Below the pieces are notes generated by a model. That model saw nothing but the letters and a program-made list of their open reading frames with translations, did no database searches and was not told the DNA's origin. Below, piece after piece: positions 10,969 through 19,910 of a stretch of 64,000 nt of DNA. Position numbers and translations under genes: made by a program. This DNA is from Methylosinus trichosporium OB3b (GTDB taxonomy: Bacteria > Pseudomonadota > Alphaproteobacteria > Rhizobiales > Beijerinckiaceae): contig NZ_CP023737.1 in NCBI RefSeq assembly GCF_002752655.1, positions 3,992,001-4,056,000 on the forward strand, read 5' to 3'. Numbering within the stretch: the first letter of the stretch is position 1; every line of letters begins with the position of its first letter.

Positions 10969-11919
10969 TCAACTCAGTTGAGGGGTCATTTTGAGGTCCC
11001 TCAGCTTTGCGTTGGCGATGACGATGATTTTTCGCATAATTGCGGAAAGGGCGACAATGGGTTTTTTGCCGTTTGCGAGAAGCCTCTTGTAGACGTCGCG
11101 CAAGGCAGGATTATGCCTTGCGGCTGACATAGCGGCCATGAACAGCACGCGCTTGACCTCCGGCCTGCCGCCGGTCATGCGGCGGTAGGCGTCTTTTTCA
11201 CCGCTCTGTCGCGGATGGGGAGCGAGGCCGGCGAGAGAGGCGGCGCGTCGCCGATCACAAGAGCCGAGCTCGGGCATGAGGGCGAGCAAGGCGGCGGCGG
11301 TCTTTGCTCCGAGACCGGCCACGCGGCGCAAGGCTTTTTCGGAGCGGCGCAGCTCGTCATGCGCCTCGATCAGAGCGGCGATGTCGGCGTCGATCGCCGC
11401 GATCTGAGCATCGAGACAGTCGAGAAGCGCTTTCAAATAGCTCTGCACCGGCTCGGCTCCAGGGGCCTGCGCGCGGTTTGAGAAAGCGGTGCGCTGGACG
11501 ACGAGATCGCGTCGCGTGAGCGCCAACGCCTGCAACTTTCCGCGGGTTTTGTCGGGCGCCTGCCAGCGGGCGAGCTGGAGATGACGCTCCTGGCCGTAGC
11601 GGGCGAGAGCGCGGGCGTCGAGGGCGTCGGTTTTCCCGTGGACGCCCAAGGATCGGATAAAGGCCTTCACTTTTCTGGCGTCGGCGCGGTGGGCCGGGAC
11701 GCCGGCCGCGAGGAGGGCGGCGAGGAGAGCGGCCTCATAACCACCGGTGGCCTCGCAGACGACCAGGCAGTCGGGATCGAGGGTCGCCGTCCATTCGGCG
11801 AGGGCGACGGGATCATTGGCGATGGATTTGCGGCTCTGATCGCGGCTGACGAAAATCTCGATGCGGGCCTTGCCGACGTCGCAACCGATGATACGAGGGG
11901 CGGTGGTGGAGATGGACAT
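10969..11919 (-). CDS. IS110-family transposase (DEDD RuvC-like plus Tnp_20 domains)
   Basis: A 316-residue recombinase. The RuvC-like DEDD domain is at the N-terminus: D14 in GCDVGK, E56 in VCEATGGYE, and D98 and D101 in KTDALDARALA. The C-terminal Tnp_20 domain contains VAGLGAKTAAALLALMPELG and the likely catalytic serine S239 in HPRQSGEK. In the IS110 family the RuvC-like domain and this serine form a composite active site guided by a bridge RNA encoded next to the gene. Length is within the family's usual 300-450 residues and all key residues are intact. Composition resembles the host, so it is not obviously recent. Confidence 0.93.
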   Translation of the reverse strand: MSISTTAPRIIGCDVGKARIEIFVSRDQSRKSIANDPVALAEWTATLDPDCLVVCEATGGYEAALLAALLAAGVPAHRADARKVKAFIRSLGVHGKTDALDARALARYGQERHLQLARWQAPDKTRGKLQALALTRRDLVVQRTAFSNRAQAPGAEPVQSYLKALLDCLDAQIAAIDADIAALIEAHDELRRSEKALRRVAGLGAKTAAALLALMPELGSCDRRRAASLAGLAPHPRQSGEKDAYRRMTGGRPEVKRVLFMAAMSAARHNPALRDVYKRLLANGKKPIVALSAIMRKIIVIANAKLRDLKMTPQLS

Positions 11920-11924
11920 TCGGG

Positions 11925-12125
11925 GCTATCCTGAAGGAGCTTATGATTGTCTTCGGGCGTTCGCCTTTCGACGCAGAGGCCCATGCAACTCATCAAGCGT
12001 TTCAAAGGAAAGCGGACCGCCGACCATGATGACGACGGACGTCGCGCCCAATTGCGAGACGGTCTGACGGTCCGCGCCTCGGGCCGGGTGGCCACCCGGC
12101 CCGAGGCATCCCGCTCACGCGGGAC
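11925..12125 (-). ncRNA. Candidate bridge (guide) RNA region of the IS110 element
   Basis: Non-coding DNA just upstream of the transposase start, transcribed in the same direction. It contains a perfect 32-bp palindrome at 12076-12107 (arm GCCTCGGGCCGGGTGG), a smaller hairpin TCCCGC/GCGGGA at 12109-12124, and separated complementary segments GGTCCGC (12070-12076) and GCGGACCGCC (12012-12021). IS110-group elements carry their target- and donor-recognition RNA at this position. Assignment rests on position and self-complementarity only; loops matching the element ends were not identified. Confidence 0.45.
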
Positions 12126-12155
12126 GGCCCTTCATTAACATCTCGCCATCAGACA

Positions 12156-12231
12156 ATTGCGAGGAGCGAAGCGACGAAGCAATCCAGGGGCCGCCCCGCG
12201 GCTCTGGATTGCTTCGCTCCGCTCGCAATGA
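12156..12231. repeat. Palindromic intergenic repeat (REP-like, family D)
   Basis: Left arm beginning ATTGCGAGGAGCGAAGCGAC and right arm CTGGATTGCTTCGCTCCGCT ending in CGCAAT are reverse complements with small bulges around a GC-rich centre (CCGCCCCGCGG). This is the widespread TTGCGAGCGAAGCGAAGCAATCC type of extragenic palindrome of Proteobacteria. A decayed second copy is at 60466-60497. Confidence 0.8.
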
Positions 12232-12391
12232 CGGCCCCGGCTTCCGTCGACTCACATCGGGGATCGCCACCGCTTTCCGTCGGCGACACATCCAGCGGGG
12301 GTTCTGTTTCCATTTCCATTGAAAGCCGAGCCGTGTAGAAGTGACCATTCGGCGCGCGCCGTGAAGTGCATTCGATTTTCAGGAACGGCAT

Positions 12392-13738
12392 ATGCGGCAC
12401 GGCAAGCGGATTTTGCTGGCGACCTTCGGCACGCTCGGCGACATCTATCCGTTCATCGCCATCGCTCATGCGCTGCGTCGGCGCGGGCTCGATGTCGTCA
12501 TCGCGGCGCCTGAGATGCATAGGGGATCGATCGAGCGCGAAGGGATCGCCTATGCGCGCTTGCGGCCGCACGAGAACGACATTGTCCAGGCGCTCGGCGT
12601 CGATCTCGCCGGCGCTTTCCGGATCATGTTGAAGAATCCCTATTTCATCTTGGACGAAATCTATCTTCGCTTCCTCGCCGCAACCTATGAGGATGCTCTG
12701 GTCGCGGCGGAGGGAGCGGACGCCATCGTGACGCATAATCTGCTCGTCGGCGCGAATTTGGCCGCGGAGCGTCTCGGTCTTCCGACTGCGAGAGTCGCCC
12801 TCGCGCCATTATATGTGCAGTCCGCTGCTGCGCCGTCACTGACTCCGCCGGCGCCCTACATTCTTCGACCGAGGTCGCGGTGGGCGATCACGTTCAATGA
12901 AATGGTCCGCTTCGTCATACGGACGGGCGTGAACATGCGGATGAAGCGTTTCCACGCCTTTCGCACAAAGCTCGGCCTGCCGCGTTCGCGCGAGGATTTC
13001 TTCCTCGACTTCGGCCGGAAGAACAGCGCGTCGAAAATCTTCGGTCTCTATTCTCCCCGTTTTGCGCCGCGCCCGACGGATGGGCCGGCCAATATGGAGA
13101 TACCGGGCTTTCCCTTCTATGAACCGCGAGACGAGCGCCGGCGCGGACTCGACGAAGCTTTGCGAAGGTTTCTGTCCTCGGGGAGTGCGCCCATCGTCTT
13201 CACCTTGGGGTCGTTCGCTCCGCAGGTCTCGGGCAATTTCTATGACGTCAGCATCGACGCTGCCCGCGCCCTTCGACGACGCGCAGTCTTGCTCGCCGGT
13301 CCCAAAGACGCCGAGCGGCTTTCGGCCGCCGTCGGTGCGGACGAATTCGTCTGCTGCGAGGCGCCGCATGACGAACTCTTTCCTTTCGCCGCATGCGTCG
13401 TGCATCACGGCGGAATTGGAACGACCGCCCAGGCCTTGCGATCCGGAAAGCCGCAATTGATCGTTCCATTCTTCGGCGACCAGCCGGACCATGGCGAACG
13501 TATCGCGCGTCTGCGTCTCGGCCAGGCTCTGAAGCTCTCCAGCTACGATCTGCAAAGCGCCACGCGCGCCCTCGCCGAGCTTTGCGATGACGGCTATATA
13601 TGCGCGGCGCGGGACTTTGCTCTGTCCATGCGCGCGGAACAGGGGGTCGAAGCGGTCGCAAATTGGGCGGAAGACGCTCTCGGACTTGATCACGCTGAAT
13701 GTGAAAGCGCAGCTGCGCCATATTGCGGTCGCGTCTGA
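12392..13738 (+). CDS. Glycosyltransferase, GT1 (UDP-glycosyltransferase / MGT-like) family
   Basis: A 448-residue soluble GT-B fold enzyme expected to transfer sugar from a nucleotide donor to a small lipophilic acceptor (sterol, lipid or macrolide-like). The N-terminal Rossmann half starts RILLATFGTLGDIYPFIAIAHALRRRG, the GD-x-x-P motif typical of sterol/lipid GT1 enzymes. The C-terminal half has VFTLGSFA and the donor-binding signature HHGGIGTTAQALRSGKPQLI followed by FFGDQPDHGERI. Start ATG 12392 has AGGA at 12381-12384. It sits alone between an IS110 element and a broken DUF1640 gene, so it may be horizontally acquired. The acceptor cannot be predicted. Confidence 0.85.
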   Translation: MRHGKRILLATFGTLGDIYPFIAIAHALRRRGLDVVIAAPEMHRGSIEREGIAYARLRPHENDIVQALGVDLAGAFRIMLKNPYFILDEIYLRFLAATYEDALVAAEGADAIVTHNLLVGANLAAERLGLPTARVALAPLYVQSAAAPSLTPPAPYILRPRSRWAITFNEMVRFVIRTGVNMRMKRFHAFRTKLGLPRSREDFFLDFGRKNSASKIFGLYSPRFAPRPTDGPANMEIPGFPFYEPRDERRRGLDEALRRFLSSGSAPIVFTLGSFAPQVSGNFYDVSIDAARALRRRAVLLAGPKDAERLSAAVGADEFVCCEAPHDELFPFAACVVHHGGIGTTAQALRSGKPQLIVPFFGDQPDHGERIARLRLGQALKLSSYDLQSATRALAELCDDGYICAARDFALSMRAEQGVEAVANWAEDALGLDHAECESAAAPYCGRV

Positions 13739-13750
13739 CGAGGACCGTTC

Positions 13751-14030
13751 ATGAGCGCCGCCGGCGCATTCGATACGCTGAAATTCGTCGAGAAGCTCGA
13801 GGCTACGGGAGTTTTGCACGCGCAGGCGGAAGCCTTCGCCGAGGCGACCAGCCAGGAACTGGCGACCAAGGCCGGTCTCGCGCTGCTGCGGGGGCCTCGC
13901 CGAAGCGGAGCTCGAGGCGACCAAAGCCGAGATCGTCAAATGGCAGTTCGGGACGATCGGCTTTCAGACGCTCGTCATTCTCAGCGCCGTTCTGGCGCTC
14001 ACGAAATTCACCAATCCTCGACGCGCGCCG
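13751..14030 (+). pseudogene. Frameshifted DUF1640 (CCDC90-like) coiled-coil membrane protein gene
   Basis: The first frame reads MSAAGAFDTLKFVEKLEATG, then LHAQAEAFAEATSQELATKA, the start of DUF1640 proteins (FDT-x-KFV-x-x-L-x-x-AG). At a run of five G (13890-13894) the frame breaks. Removing one G restores LAEAELEATKAEIVKWQFG and the family's C-terminal membrane helix TIGFQTLVILSAVLALTKF. The stop normally found after this helix is also missing and the restored frame runs on into the antisense of the CYTH gene. It is therefore probably a true pseudogene, although a single-base assembly error could explain the first break. Confidence 0.75.
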
Positions 14031-14507
14031 TCACGGCGTCTTCCAATAGCCGAAGGGTTGCTTCGACAGCTCGGAATTGAAATAGCGCGGATCGTCCGAG
14101 ACCTCGCGGCCGAGCCAGGCCGGGCGCTCGAAGCTCTCGCTCTCCGACGACAATTCGATCTCGGCGAGGATCAGCCCGTCATTCTCGCCCTGGAACACGT
14201 CGACGGTCCACAGCCGGCCGCCGACGGTCTCCTCATAGCGGGTCTTCTCGATCAGCGGGCGCTCGCACAGACGATCGAGCATCAGCTCCGCGTCCTCGAC
14301 CGGGATCGGATATTCGAGCTCGATGCGGCTGAGGCCGGCGCTGCGTCCCTTGATGGTCAAAAAGGCGGCGCGGCCGGCGAGGGCGCGCACTCTCACGACG
14401 CGGTCCTCGGCGCGTGACAAATAGCCCTGGCGATAGAAGGTTCCGTCATGGCGCGGCCGCCAGAGATCGCGGTCGACGAGGAATTTGCGTTCGATTTCCA
14501 GAGCCAT
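14031..14507 (-). CDS. CYTH domain protein (triphosphate tunnel metalloenzyme)
   Basis: A 158-residue single CYTH domain. It begins with the hallmark ExExK motif, MALEIERKFLVD, followed by the tunnel-strand pattern YLSRAEDRVVRVRALAGRAAFLTIKG, IELEYPIP, then VDVFQGENDGLILAEIEL, and the C-terminal SDDPRYFNSELSKQPFGYW. Bacterial members of this short class are mostly inorganic triphosphatases/tripolyphosphatases rather than adenylate cyclases. The start is ATG 14507, with AGGAAGAGA directly upstream on the minus strand; the longer frame to 14918 lacks protein character. It lies 22 bases downstream of a CYTH-like gene on the same strand, very likely one operon. Confidence 0.9.
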   Translation of the reverse strand: MALEIERKFLVDRDLWRPRHDGTFYRQGYLSRAEDRVVRVRALAGRAAFLTIKGRSAGLSRIELEYPIPVEDAELMLDRLCERPLIEKTRYEETVGGRLWTVDVFQGENDGLILAEIELSSESESFERPAWLGREVSDDPRYFNSELSKQPFGYWKTP

Positions 14508-14529
14508 TCTCTCTTCCTTTCGCGCGCGT

Positions 14530-15123
14530 TCAGGCGGCCAGCGCCGCGGCGCGCTCGACCCCTTTGGGAAAATTGACATTGAGCCGCGCATCGGCGCCGA
14601 GCGCGCGCAGAGCTTCGCGCAGTCGCGCCGCGTCGGCGCTCTCGACGGCGACGCTGCAGAGTGGAACGGCGCCGATCTGCACCCGCACGGCTTCGGCGGC
14701 GCAGCCGCGGAAGGCGTAGCGCCGGCGTGACTTGCGGACGGCGATGGGCCGCAGCGCGCGGCACCGCGCGACGATCTCCGAGAAAAAATCGCCGCGCTCA
14801 TAGGTTTGCGCGCGCAGCGGCGGAGAGGGGAGAGCGAGAGCGGCGGCGGCGCGCGCGAGCTGATCCGCCGAGAACGGAAATTCGGCGCGAAAGGCGGGAC
14901 GCCACAATTCCAGCCCATCGCCGTCGACGCGCAGCAATCGCTTCACCTCGAGCGCGCCGTCGCGAATCTTCGCGCTGTGCGGCGTCGCCGAATTGACGAG
15001 ATAAATCTCGTCGCTGCGATGCGGCGCGTCGAGCGGGTAGCCGAGCTGCGCTTCAAGGAGCGCGAGATCGGCGCCGAAGATGCGCCACTCCCAGCGCGGT
15101 TCGTCGCTCGCGGCATCGCTCAC
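14530..15123 (-). CDS. Divergent CYTH-like protein of unknown function
   Basis: A 197-residue protein starting with GTG 15123. It recalls a degraded CYTH fold: WEWRIFGADLALLE replaces ExExK, followed by SDEIYLVN, AKIRDGALEVKRLL, a central helix, then AVRKSRRRYAF, EAVRVQIGAV and VAVESADAARLREALRALG. The order of basic strands matches a triphosphate tunnel protein, but the acidic metal ligands are not obvious. It is encoded immediately upstream of a canonical CYTH gene (22-base gap), so the two may act together on a polyphosphate or nucleotide substrate. The assignment to the CYTH superfamily is my reading, not a certain one. Confidence 0.6.
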   Translation of the reverse strand: MSDAASDEPRWEWRIFGADLALLEAQLGYPLDAPHRSDEIYLVNSATPHSAKIRDGALEVKRLLRVDGDGLELWRPAFRAEFPFSADQLARAAAALALPSPPLRAQTYERGDFFSEIVARCRALRPIAVRKSRRRYAFRGCAAEAVRVQIGAVPLCSVAVESADAARLREALRALGADARLNVNFPKGVERAAALAA

Positions 15124-15408
15124 GCGGGCCTCCCATCCTCGGGCGCAGAGGAGCGGTCGCTAAAATGCGCGCCCGATCCGACCGAGCACGCAACAGCGAG
15201 ACAGTTCCGCATTGTGGATTTAGCGCGCCGGCCTCGAAAAAGGATGCGCGTGGGTTCACGTTTTGGAAATATGGGGAGAGTTTTCCAGAAATATGCGCGC
15301 GACACAGTGCTCGTTGGAACAATGCGAGTCGCGGGCGCGGGCGGAGTGGCCCGAACCGAGAGGCGAGGGGAGACGAAGGTCGTTGCAAATCACACGAATG
15401 CCGTCCCG

Positions 15409-17619
15409 ATGACGATCGACGCCGCCTTCAGGGACGCCCGCGCGCGGCATGAGGCCGGGCGGCTGGATGAAGCGGAGACGCTCTATCGCGCCATTCTCGG
15501 CGCCGAGCCGTCTCATGCCGAGGCTTTGCATCTGCTCGGCCTCGTTCGCGTCGAGCGCGGCGACGCGCTGACCGGGGCGGAGCTGATCGGCCGCGCGATG
15601 GCGCTGACGCCGGGCGCCGCCGTGCATCACAACAGCCTCGCGACCGCCTTTCGCGCGCTCGGTCGCCATGAGGACGCGCTGCGTGAAGCGCGCGCGGCGG
15701 TCGCCCTGCGTCCGCGTTCGGGCGAGCTGCGCTGCAATCTCGCGACCATGCTCGACGAGCTCGGCCAGCGCGAGGAGGCGATCCTGCACTATCGCAGCGC
15801 CGCCGATTGCGCGCCCGAGCGGGCGGAGATTTGGTACAATCTGGCCAATCTGCTCGCCGAGGTCGGCCCGGCGCGCGAGGCCGAGGAGGCCTTCGCCAAC
15901 GCTGTGCGGCTCGCGCCGGGGTTCGTCGCGGCGCAGGGCAATTACGGCCGTTGGCTGATGCGGCGCGGCCGCTTCGCCGAGGCCGTGGAGCGGCTCGCCG
16001 AGGCGGCGCGGCTCGCGCCCGGCGAGCCGAGCTATTGGAACAATCTCGCGGCGGCCTTGCAGGAGCTCGGCAGCTTCGCCGACGCCCTCGCCTGCTATCA
16101 GCGCGCCCTCGCCCTCGATCCGCGCCACGCCGACGCGTTCTACAATCTCGGCTGCCTGCTGCATCTCGCCGGCGACGCCGACAAGGCGGTCGCGCATCAC
16201 GTGGGGGCGGCGGCCGCCGATCCGCGCCATGGCGCGGCGCGCATCGCCGCCTGCATGGCCGAGCTGCCGATCCTCTATGACGACGAGAGCGAGGTCGCGA
16301 CGCGACGCGCGCGCTATTCCGAGGCGCTGGCGCGCCTCGCCGCCTCGGCGCAGGACGAGCAGGCGGTCGCGACGTTGGCGCCGGCGCTGGCGACGACGCA
16401 GCCGTTCTTCCTGCCTTATCAGGGCGAGGACGATATTGCTCTGCAGCGCCTCTATGGCGAACTCGCCTGCGGGCTGCTCGCGCGCGCCTTGCCGCCGGCG
16501 CCGCTCGCGGCGCGGCCGGCGCCGGGCGAGCGCATCCGGATCGGAATCGTCAGCGGCTTCTTTTGCCGCCACACGGTGTTTCGCCTTTTTCTCGATAGCT
16601 GGCTCGCGCATCTCGATCGCGTCCGCTTCGAGGTGATCGGCTTCCACACCGGCAAGATCGAGGACGCGGAGACGCGGCGCGCCGCGGCGCAATGCGACTG
16701 CTTCCCGCGCGAGCCGGCGACGCCGCAGGCGTGGCGGGAGGCGATCATCGACGCTGCGCCGCATGTGCTGCTCTATCCCGAAATCGGCATGGATCCGACC
16801 GCCGGATGGCTCGCCGCCCAGCGCCTCGCGCCCGTGCAATGCATGGCCTGGGGCCAGCCGGAGACGAGCGGCATGCCGACGATGGATTATTTCCTGTCGA
16901 GCGAATTGATGGAGCCGGACGGAGCCGAGGCCTTCTACACGGAGCGGCTGGTCCGTCTGCCCCATCTCGGCCTGCATTATTCGCCCGATCCGGTGTCGGC
17001 GACGACGCTCGATCGCGCCGCGCTCGGGATCGCGCCCGGCGTTCCGCTGTTCTGGTCCGGGCAGGCGCTCTACAAATATCATCCGCGCTACGATGTCGTG
17101 TTCCCGCGCATCGCCGCGGCGCTCGGCCCGTGCAAGTTTCTGTTCATCGCTTTCGCCAAGAGCGACGAGGTGACGCGCGCCTTTCGCGAGCGTCTTCGCC
17201 GCGCCTTCGCCGCCATGGGGCTCGACGCCGACGATCATTGCGTGATCCTGCCGCAAATGCCGCAGGACATGTTCGTCGCCGCGGCGCGCGCCTGCGATGT
17301 CATCCTCGACACGCCGGGCTGGTCGGGCGGGCGCTCGACGCTCGATTGCCTGTCGGCGGATCGCCCGATCGTCACGCTTCCAGGGCGCTTCATGCGCGGG
17401 CGCCACACGGCGGCGATCCTCGAGCGCATCGGCTGCGCGCAGACGATCGCCGCCTCGCTCGACGATTATGTCGAGATCGCCATCGCGCTCGGACGCGACG
17501 GCGAAAAGCGCGAGGCGCTCGCGCGCTTCATGGCCGAGAACAAGTGGAGAGCCTTCGAGGACCCGGACTATATCCGCGCGCTCGAGGATTTTCTCGAGCG
17601 TGCGGCGCGCGGCGGGTGA
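15409..17619 (+). CDS. TPR-repeat protein with GT41 (O-GlcNAc transferase/SPINDLY-like) C-terminal domain
   Basis: A 736-residue cytosolic protein. Residues 1-290 form about seven or eight tetratricopeptide repeats (for example FRDARARHEAGRLDEAETLY; WYNLANLLAEVGPAREAEEA; WNNLAAALQELGSFADALACY). From about residue 365 the GT41 catalytic region begins: IRIGIVSGFFCRHTVFRLFL, then HVLLYPEIGMDPTAGWLA, RLAPVQCMAWGQPETSGMP and the donor-loop segment DTPGWSGGRSTLDCLSADRP. In bacteria such proteins glycosylate flagellins, adhesins or unknown proteins. ATG 15409 opens the first repeat; an earlier in-frame ATG (15322) is possible. There is no adhesin or flagellar gene nearby to name the target. Confidence 0.85.
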   Translation: MTIDAAFRDARARHEAGRLDEAETLYRAILGAEPSHAEALHLLGLVRVERGDALTGAELIGRAMALTPGAAVHHNSLATAFRALGRHEDALREARAAVALRPRSGELRCNLATMLDELGQREEAILHYRSAADCAPERAEIWYNLANLLAEVGPAREAEEAFANAVRLAPGFVAAQGNYGRWLMRRGRFAEAVERLAEAARLAPGEPSYWNNLAAALQELGSFADALACYQRALALDPRHADAFYNLGCLLHLAGDADKAVAHHVGAAAADPRHGAARIAACMAELPILYDDESEVATRRARYSEALARLAASAQDEQAVATLAPALATTQPFFLPYQGEDDIALQRLYGELACGLLARALPPAPLAARPAPGERIRIGIVSGFFCRHTVFRLFLDSWLAHLDRVRFEVIGFHTGKIEDAETRRAAAQCDCFPREPATPQAWREAIIDAAPHVLLYPEIGMDPTAGWLAAQRLAPVQCMAWGQPETSGMPTMDYFLSSELMEPDGAEAFYTERLVRLPHLGLHYSPDPVSATTLDRAALGIAPGVPLFWSGQALYKYHPRYDVVFPRIAAALGPCKFLFIAFAKSDEVTRAFRERLRRAFAAMGLDADDHCVILPQMPQDMFVAAARACDVILDTPGWSGGRSTLDCLSADRPIVTLPGRFMRGRHTAAILERIGCAQTIAASLDDYVEIAIALGRDGEKREALARFMAENKWRAFEDPDYIRALEDFLERAARGG

Positions 17620-17714
17620 TGAAGGCCACGCTCGCCTTCTTCGCCGCCGAATATGGATAAGCCCGCGTCGGCGCCTATATGTTCGGCGAGACCTGCCGAG
17701 AAGGGGCGTCGACA

Positions 17715-19628
17715 ATGGCGAAGCCGCCGGACGAAAAGCCGAGCAAGCGAGCGAATTGGGGATTCAACGTCGCCTATCTGCTGTTCGCGCTGATCGGCGT
17801 GCTGCTGCTGCAGCAGATGTGGACGAGCTATCGACAGACCGAGGTCGTCCCCTATAGCGAGTTCCAGAACCTGCTGCGCGACAGCAAGATCGAAGAGGTC
17901 CAGGTCGGCGATCAGCTCGTTCATGCGACGCTGAAGGAGCCGTTGAAGGACGGGCGCAAGCAGATCGTCTCGGTGCGCGTGCCGACCGACATCGCCGCCG
18001 AGCTGCAGGCGGCCAATGTCCAATATTCCGGCGTCATGGAGAATACCTTCGTCACGACGCTGCTCTCCTGGGTCGTCCCGATCGCGCTGTTCTTCCTCGT
18101 GTGGAGCTATTTGTCGCGACGCATGACGCAGGGGCTCGGCTCGATGATGCAGATCGGCCAGAGCCGCGCCAAGATCTTCGTCGAGACCGATGTGAAGGTC
18201 GGCTTCGCTGATGTCGCCGGCGTCGACGAGGCCAAGGAGGAATTGCAGGAGATCGTCGCTTTTCTGAAGGACCCGGGCACTTATGGGCGCCTCGGCGCGC
18301 GCATTCCCAAAGGCATTCTGCTCGTCGGCCCGCCGGGCACCGGCAAGACCTTGCTCGCCCGCGCCGTGGCGGGTGAGGCGGGCGTGCCGTTCTATTCCAT
18401 CACCGGCTCGGAATTCGTCGAAATGTTCGTCGGGGTCGGCGCCGCGCGCGTGCGCGATCTCTTCGCGCAGGCGCGCGCCTCGGCGCCTTGCATCATCTTC
18501 ATCGACGAATTGGACGCGCTCGGCCGCGCCCGCGGCATCTCCGGCCTCTCCGGCGGGCATGACGAGAAGGAGCAGACGCTCAATCAATTGCTCGCCGAGC
18601 TGGACGGTTTCGATCCCTCTTCGGGCGTCGTGCTGCTCGCGGCGACCAACAGGCCCGAGGTGCTCGATCCGGCGCTGCTGCGCGCCGGACGCTTCGATCG
18701 GCAGATTTCCGTCGATCGCCCCGACAAGACCGGCCGCGTGGCGATTCTGAAAGTGCATTTGAAGAAGATCAAGCTCGGCGCCGATGTCGACCCGAACGAG
18801 ATCGCCGCCATGACTCCGGGCTTCACCGGCGCCGATCTGGCCAATCTCGTCAATGAGGCGGCGACCTTGGCGACGCGGCGGCGCGCCGCTTCGGTGACGC
18901 TGGACGATTTCACCGCCGCGATCGAACGCGTGATCGCCGGGCCGGAGAAGCGCAATCGCCTGCTGCATCCGCGCGAGCGGCGCATCGTCGCTTATCACGA
19001 GATGGGCCATGCGATCGTCTCCATGGCGCTGCCCGATATGGACCCGGTCAAGAAGGTGTCGATCATTCCGCGCGGCATGGGCGCGCTCGGCTATACGATG
19101 CAGATGCCGACCGAGGACCGCTATCTGATGACGCGCACCGAATTGCTGAACCGCATGACGGCGCTGCTCGGCGGGCGCGCGGCGGAGATGGTCGTGTTCC
19201 ACGAGGCGACGACTGGCGCCGCCGACGATCTGCAGCGCGCCACCGAAATGGCGCGCGCCATGGCGACGCGCTACGGCATGGAGCCCTCGGTCGGCCAAGC
19301 CTCCTATATCGCCGAGCGGCCGCGCTATCTCGACGTCGCCGACCTCGGCCAGCGCCGCTCCGAGGCGAGCGAGGAGACGAGCGCGCGCATCGACCGCGCC
19401 GTGCGCGAATTGGTGGACGAGGCGTTCGCGAGGGCGACGCGAATCTTGAAGGAATGCGCCAGCGTGCACGAGTCCTCGGCGCAGCGGCTGCTCGACAAGG
19501 AGACTTTTGTCGAGGAGGATCTGGCGCCGATACGGGCGGAGGTGGAGGCGAGCCTGAAGGCCGGGCGTTCAGGGGGCGCGTCGGACCGCGAGCCTTCGGG
19601 GTCGCTTTCCAGCACGGGAAGCCGTTAA
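17715..19628 (+). CDS. ftsH: ATP-dependent zinc metalloprotease, FtsH family
   Basis: A 637-residue membrane-anchored AAA+ protease. There are two transmembrane helices (about 17-34 and 117-136) with a periplasmic loop between. The AAA domain has Walker A GPPGTGKT near residues 204-211, Walker [12 protein letters not shown] and the second region of homology [20 protein letters not shown]. The zinc site HEMGH is at 428-432 with the downstream acidic ligand in [10 protein letters not shown]. Most Hyphomicrobiales have a canonical ftsH downstream of tilS. This copy has different neighbours and distinctive stretches ([19 protein letters not shown]), so it is probably an accessory paralogue. ATG 17715 gives a normal N-terminus. 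Confidence 0.92.
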   Translation: MAKPPDEKPSKRANWGFNVAYLLFALIGVLLLQQMWTSYRQTEVVPYSEFQNLLRDSKIEEVQVGDQLVHATLKEPLKDGRKQIVSVRVPTDIAAELQAANVQYSGVMENTFVTTLLSWVVPIALFFLVWSYLSRRMTQGLGSMMQIGQSRAKIFVETDVKVGFADVAGVDEAKEELQEIVAFLKDPGTYGRLGARIPKGILLVGPPGTGKTLLARAVAGEAGVPFYSITGSEFVEMFVGVGAARVRDLFAQARASAPCIIFIDELDALGRARGISGLSGGHDEKEQTLNQLLAELDGFDPSSGVVLLAATNRPEVLDPALLRAGRFDRQISVDRPDKTGRVAILKVHLKKIKLGADVDPNEIAAMTPGFTGADLANLVNEAATLATRRRAASVTLDDFTAAIERVIAGPEKRNRLLHPRERRIVAYHEMGHAIVSMALPDMDPVKKVSIIPRGMGALGYTMQMPTEDRYLMTRTELLNRMTALLGGRAAEMVVFHEATTGAADDLQRATEMARAMATRYGMEPSVGQASYIAERPRYLDVADLGQRRSEASEETSARIDRAVRELVDEAFARATRILKECASVHESSAQRLLDKETFVEEDLAPIRAEVEASLKAGRSGGASDREPSGSLSSTGSR

Positions 19629-19858
19629 GCGATCATTGCCCTCGGACAAGCCCGTTTGGCCACGAGGCGAGCGCGCTCGGGCGGCGGCTCCCACGCCTAA
19701 GCCGCGCGTGTCGATCGAGCATATCGAGCTTGCGCGCCGCCACTGCGCCGGACAATCTCCCGTTTCAAAGAAGCGCTTTGTCTCGGCGTCCGCGAAGCCC
19801 TGTATCACGGTCGCGTCATTAACGATACGTCCCGCATATCGTCAAGATCCCGAGACTC

Positions 19859-19899
19859 GACTCCGCGCGCTCCGCCACAGTGGTCGGACGCGCGGAGTC
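19859..19899. terminator. Bidirectional hairpin between ftsH and leuB
   Basis: Eleven-bp perfect stem GACTCCGCGCG (19859-19869) and CGCGCGGAGTC (19889-19899), with further inner pairing TCCG/CGGA and CCAC/GTGG. It lies 11 bases past the leuB stop on the minus strand and also downstream of ftsH on the plus strand. There is no long T run, so termination may need Rho. Confidence 0.6.
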
Positions 19900-19910
19900 G
19901 CGTCCCGGCC

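Larger units (their letters stand above)
10921..12130 (-). mobile_element. IS110-family insertion sequence (approximate limits)
   Basis: One transposase gene on the minus strand (10969-11919) with about 200 bases of structured non-coding DNA on its 5' side and under 50 bases on its 3' side. That is the layout of IS110-group elements, which lack terminal inverted repeats and target duplications, so exact ends cannot be read by eye. The right end must lie between the clpB stop (10920) and 10968; the left end probably lies near 12110-12150, before the palindromic repeat at 12156. The transposase is uninterrupted, so the element may be active. Confidence 0.8.

Noticed and set aside
14806..15408. 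A 200-codon N-terminal extension of the TPR-GT41 protein
   Set aside because: It runs antisense to the CYTH-like gene and has arginine-rich non-protein composition; the first TPR begins right after ATG 15409.
15256..17715. An 819-codon minus-strand frame opposite the TPR-GT41 gene
   Set aside because: Same shadow effect; arginine-rich and without domains, whereas the plus-strand product has TPR and GT41 motifs.
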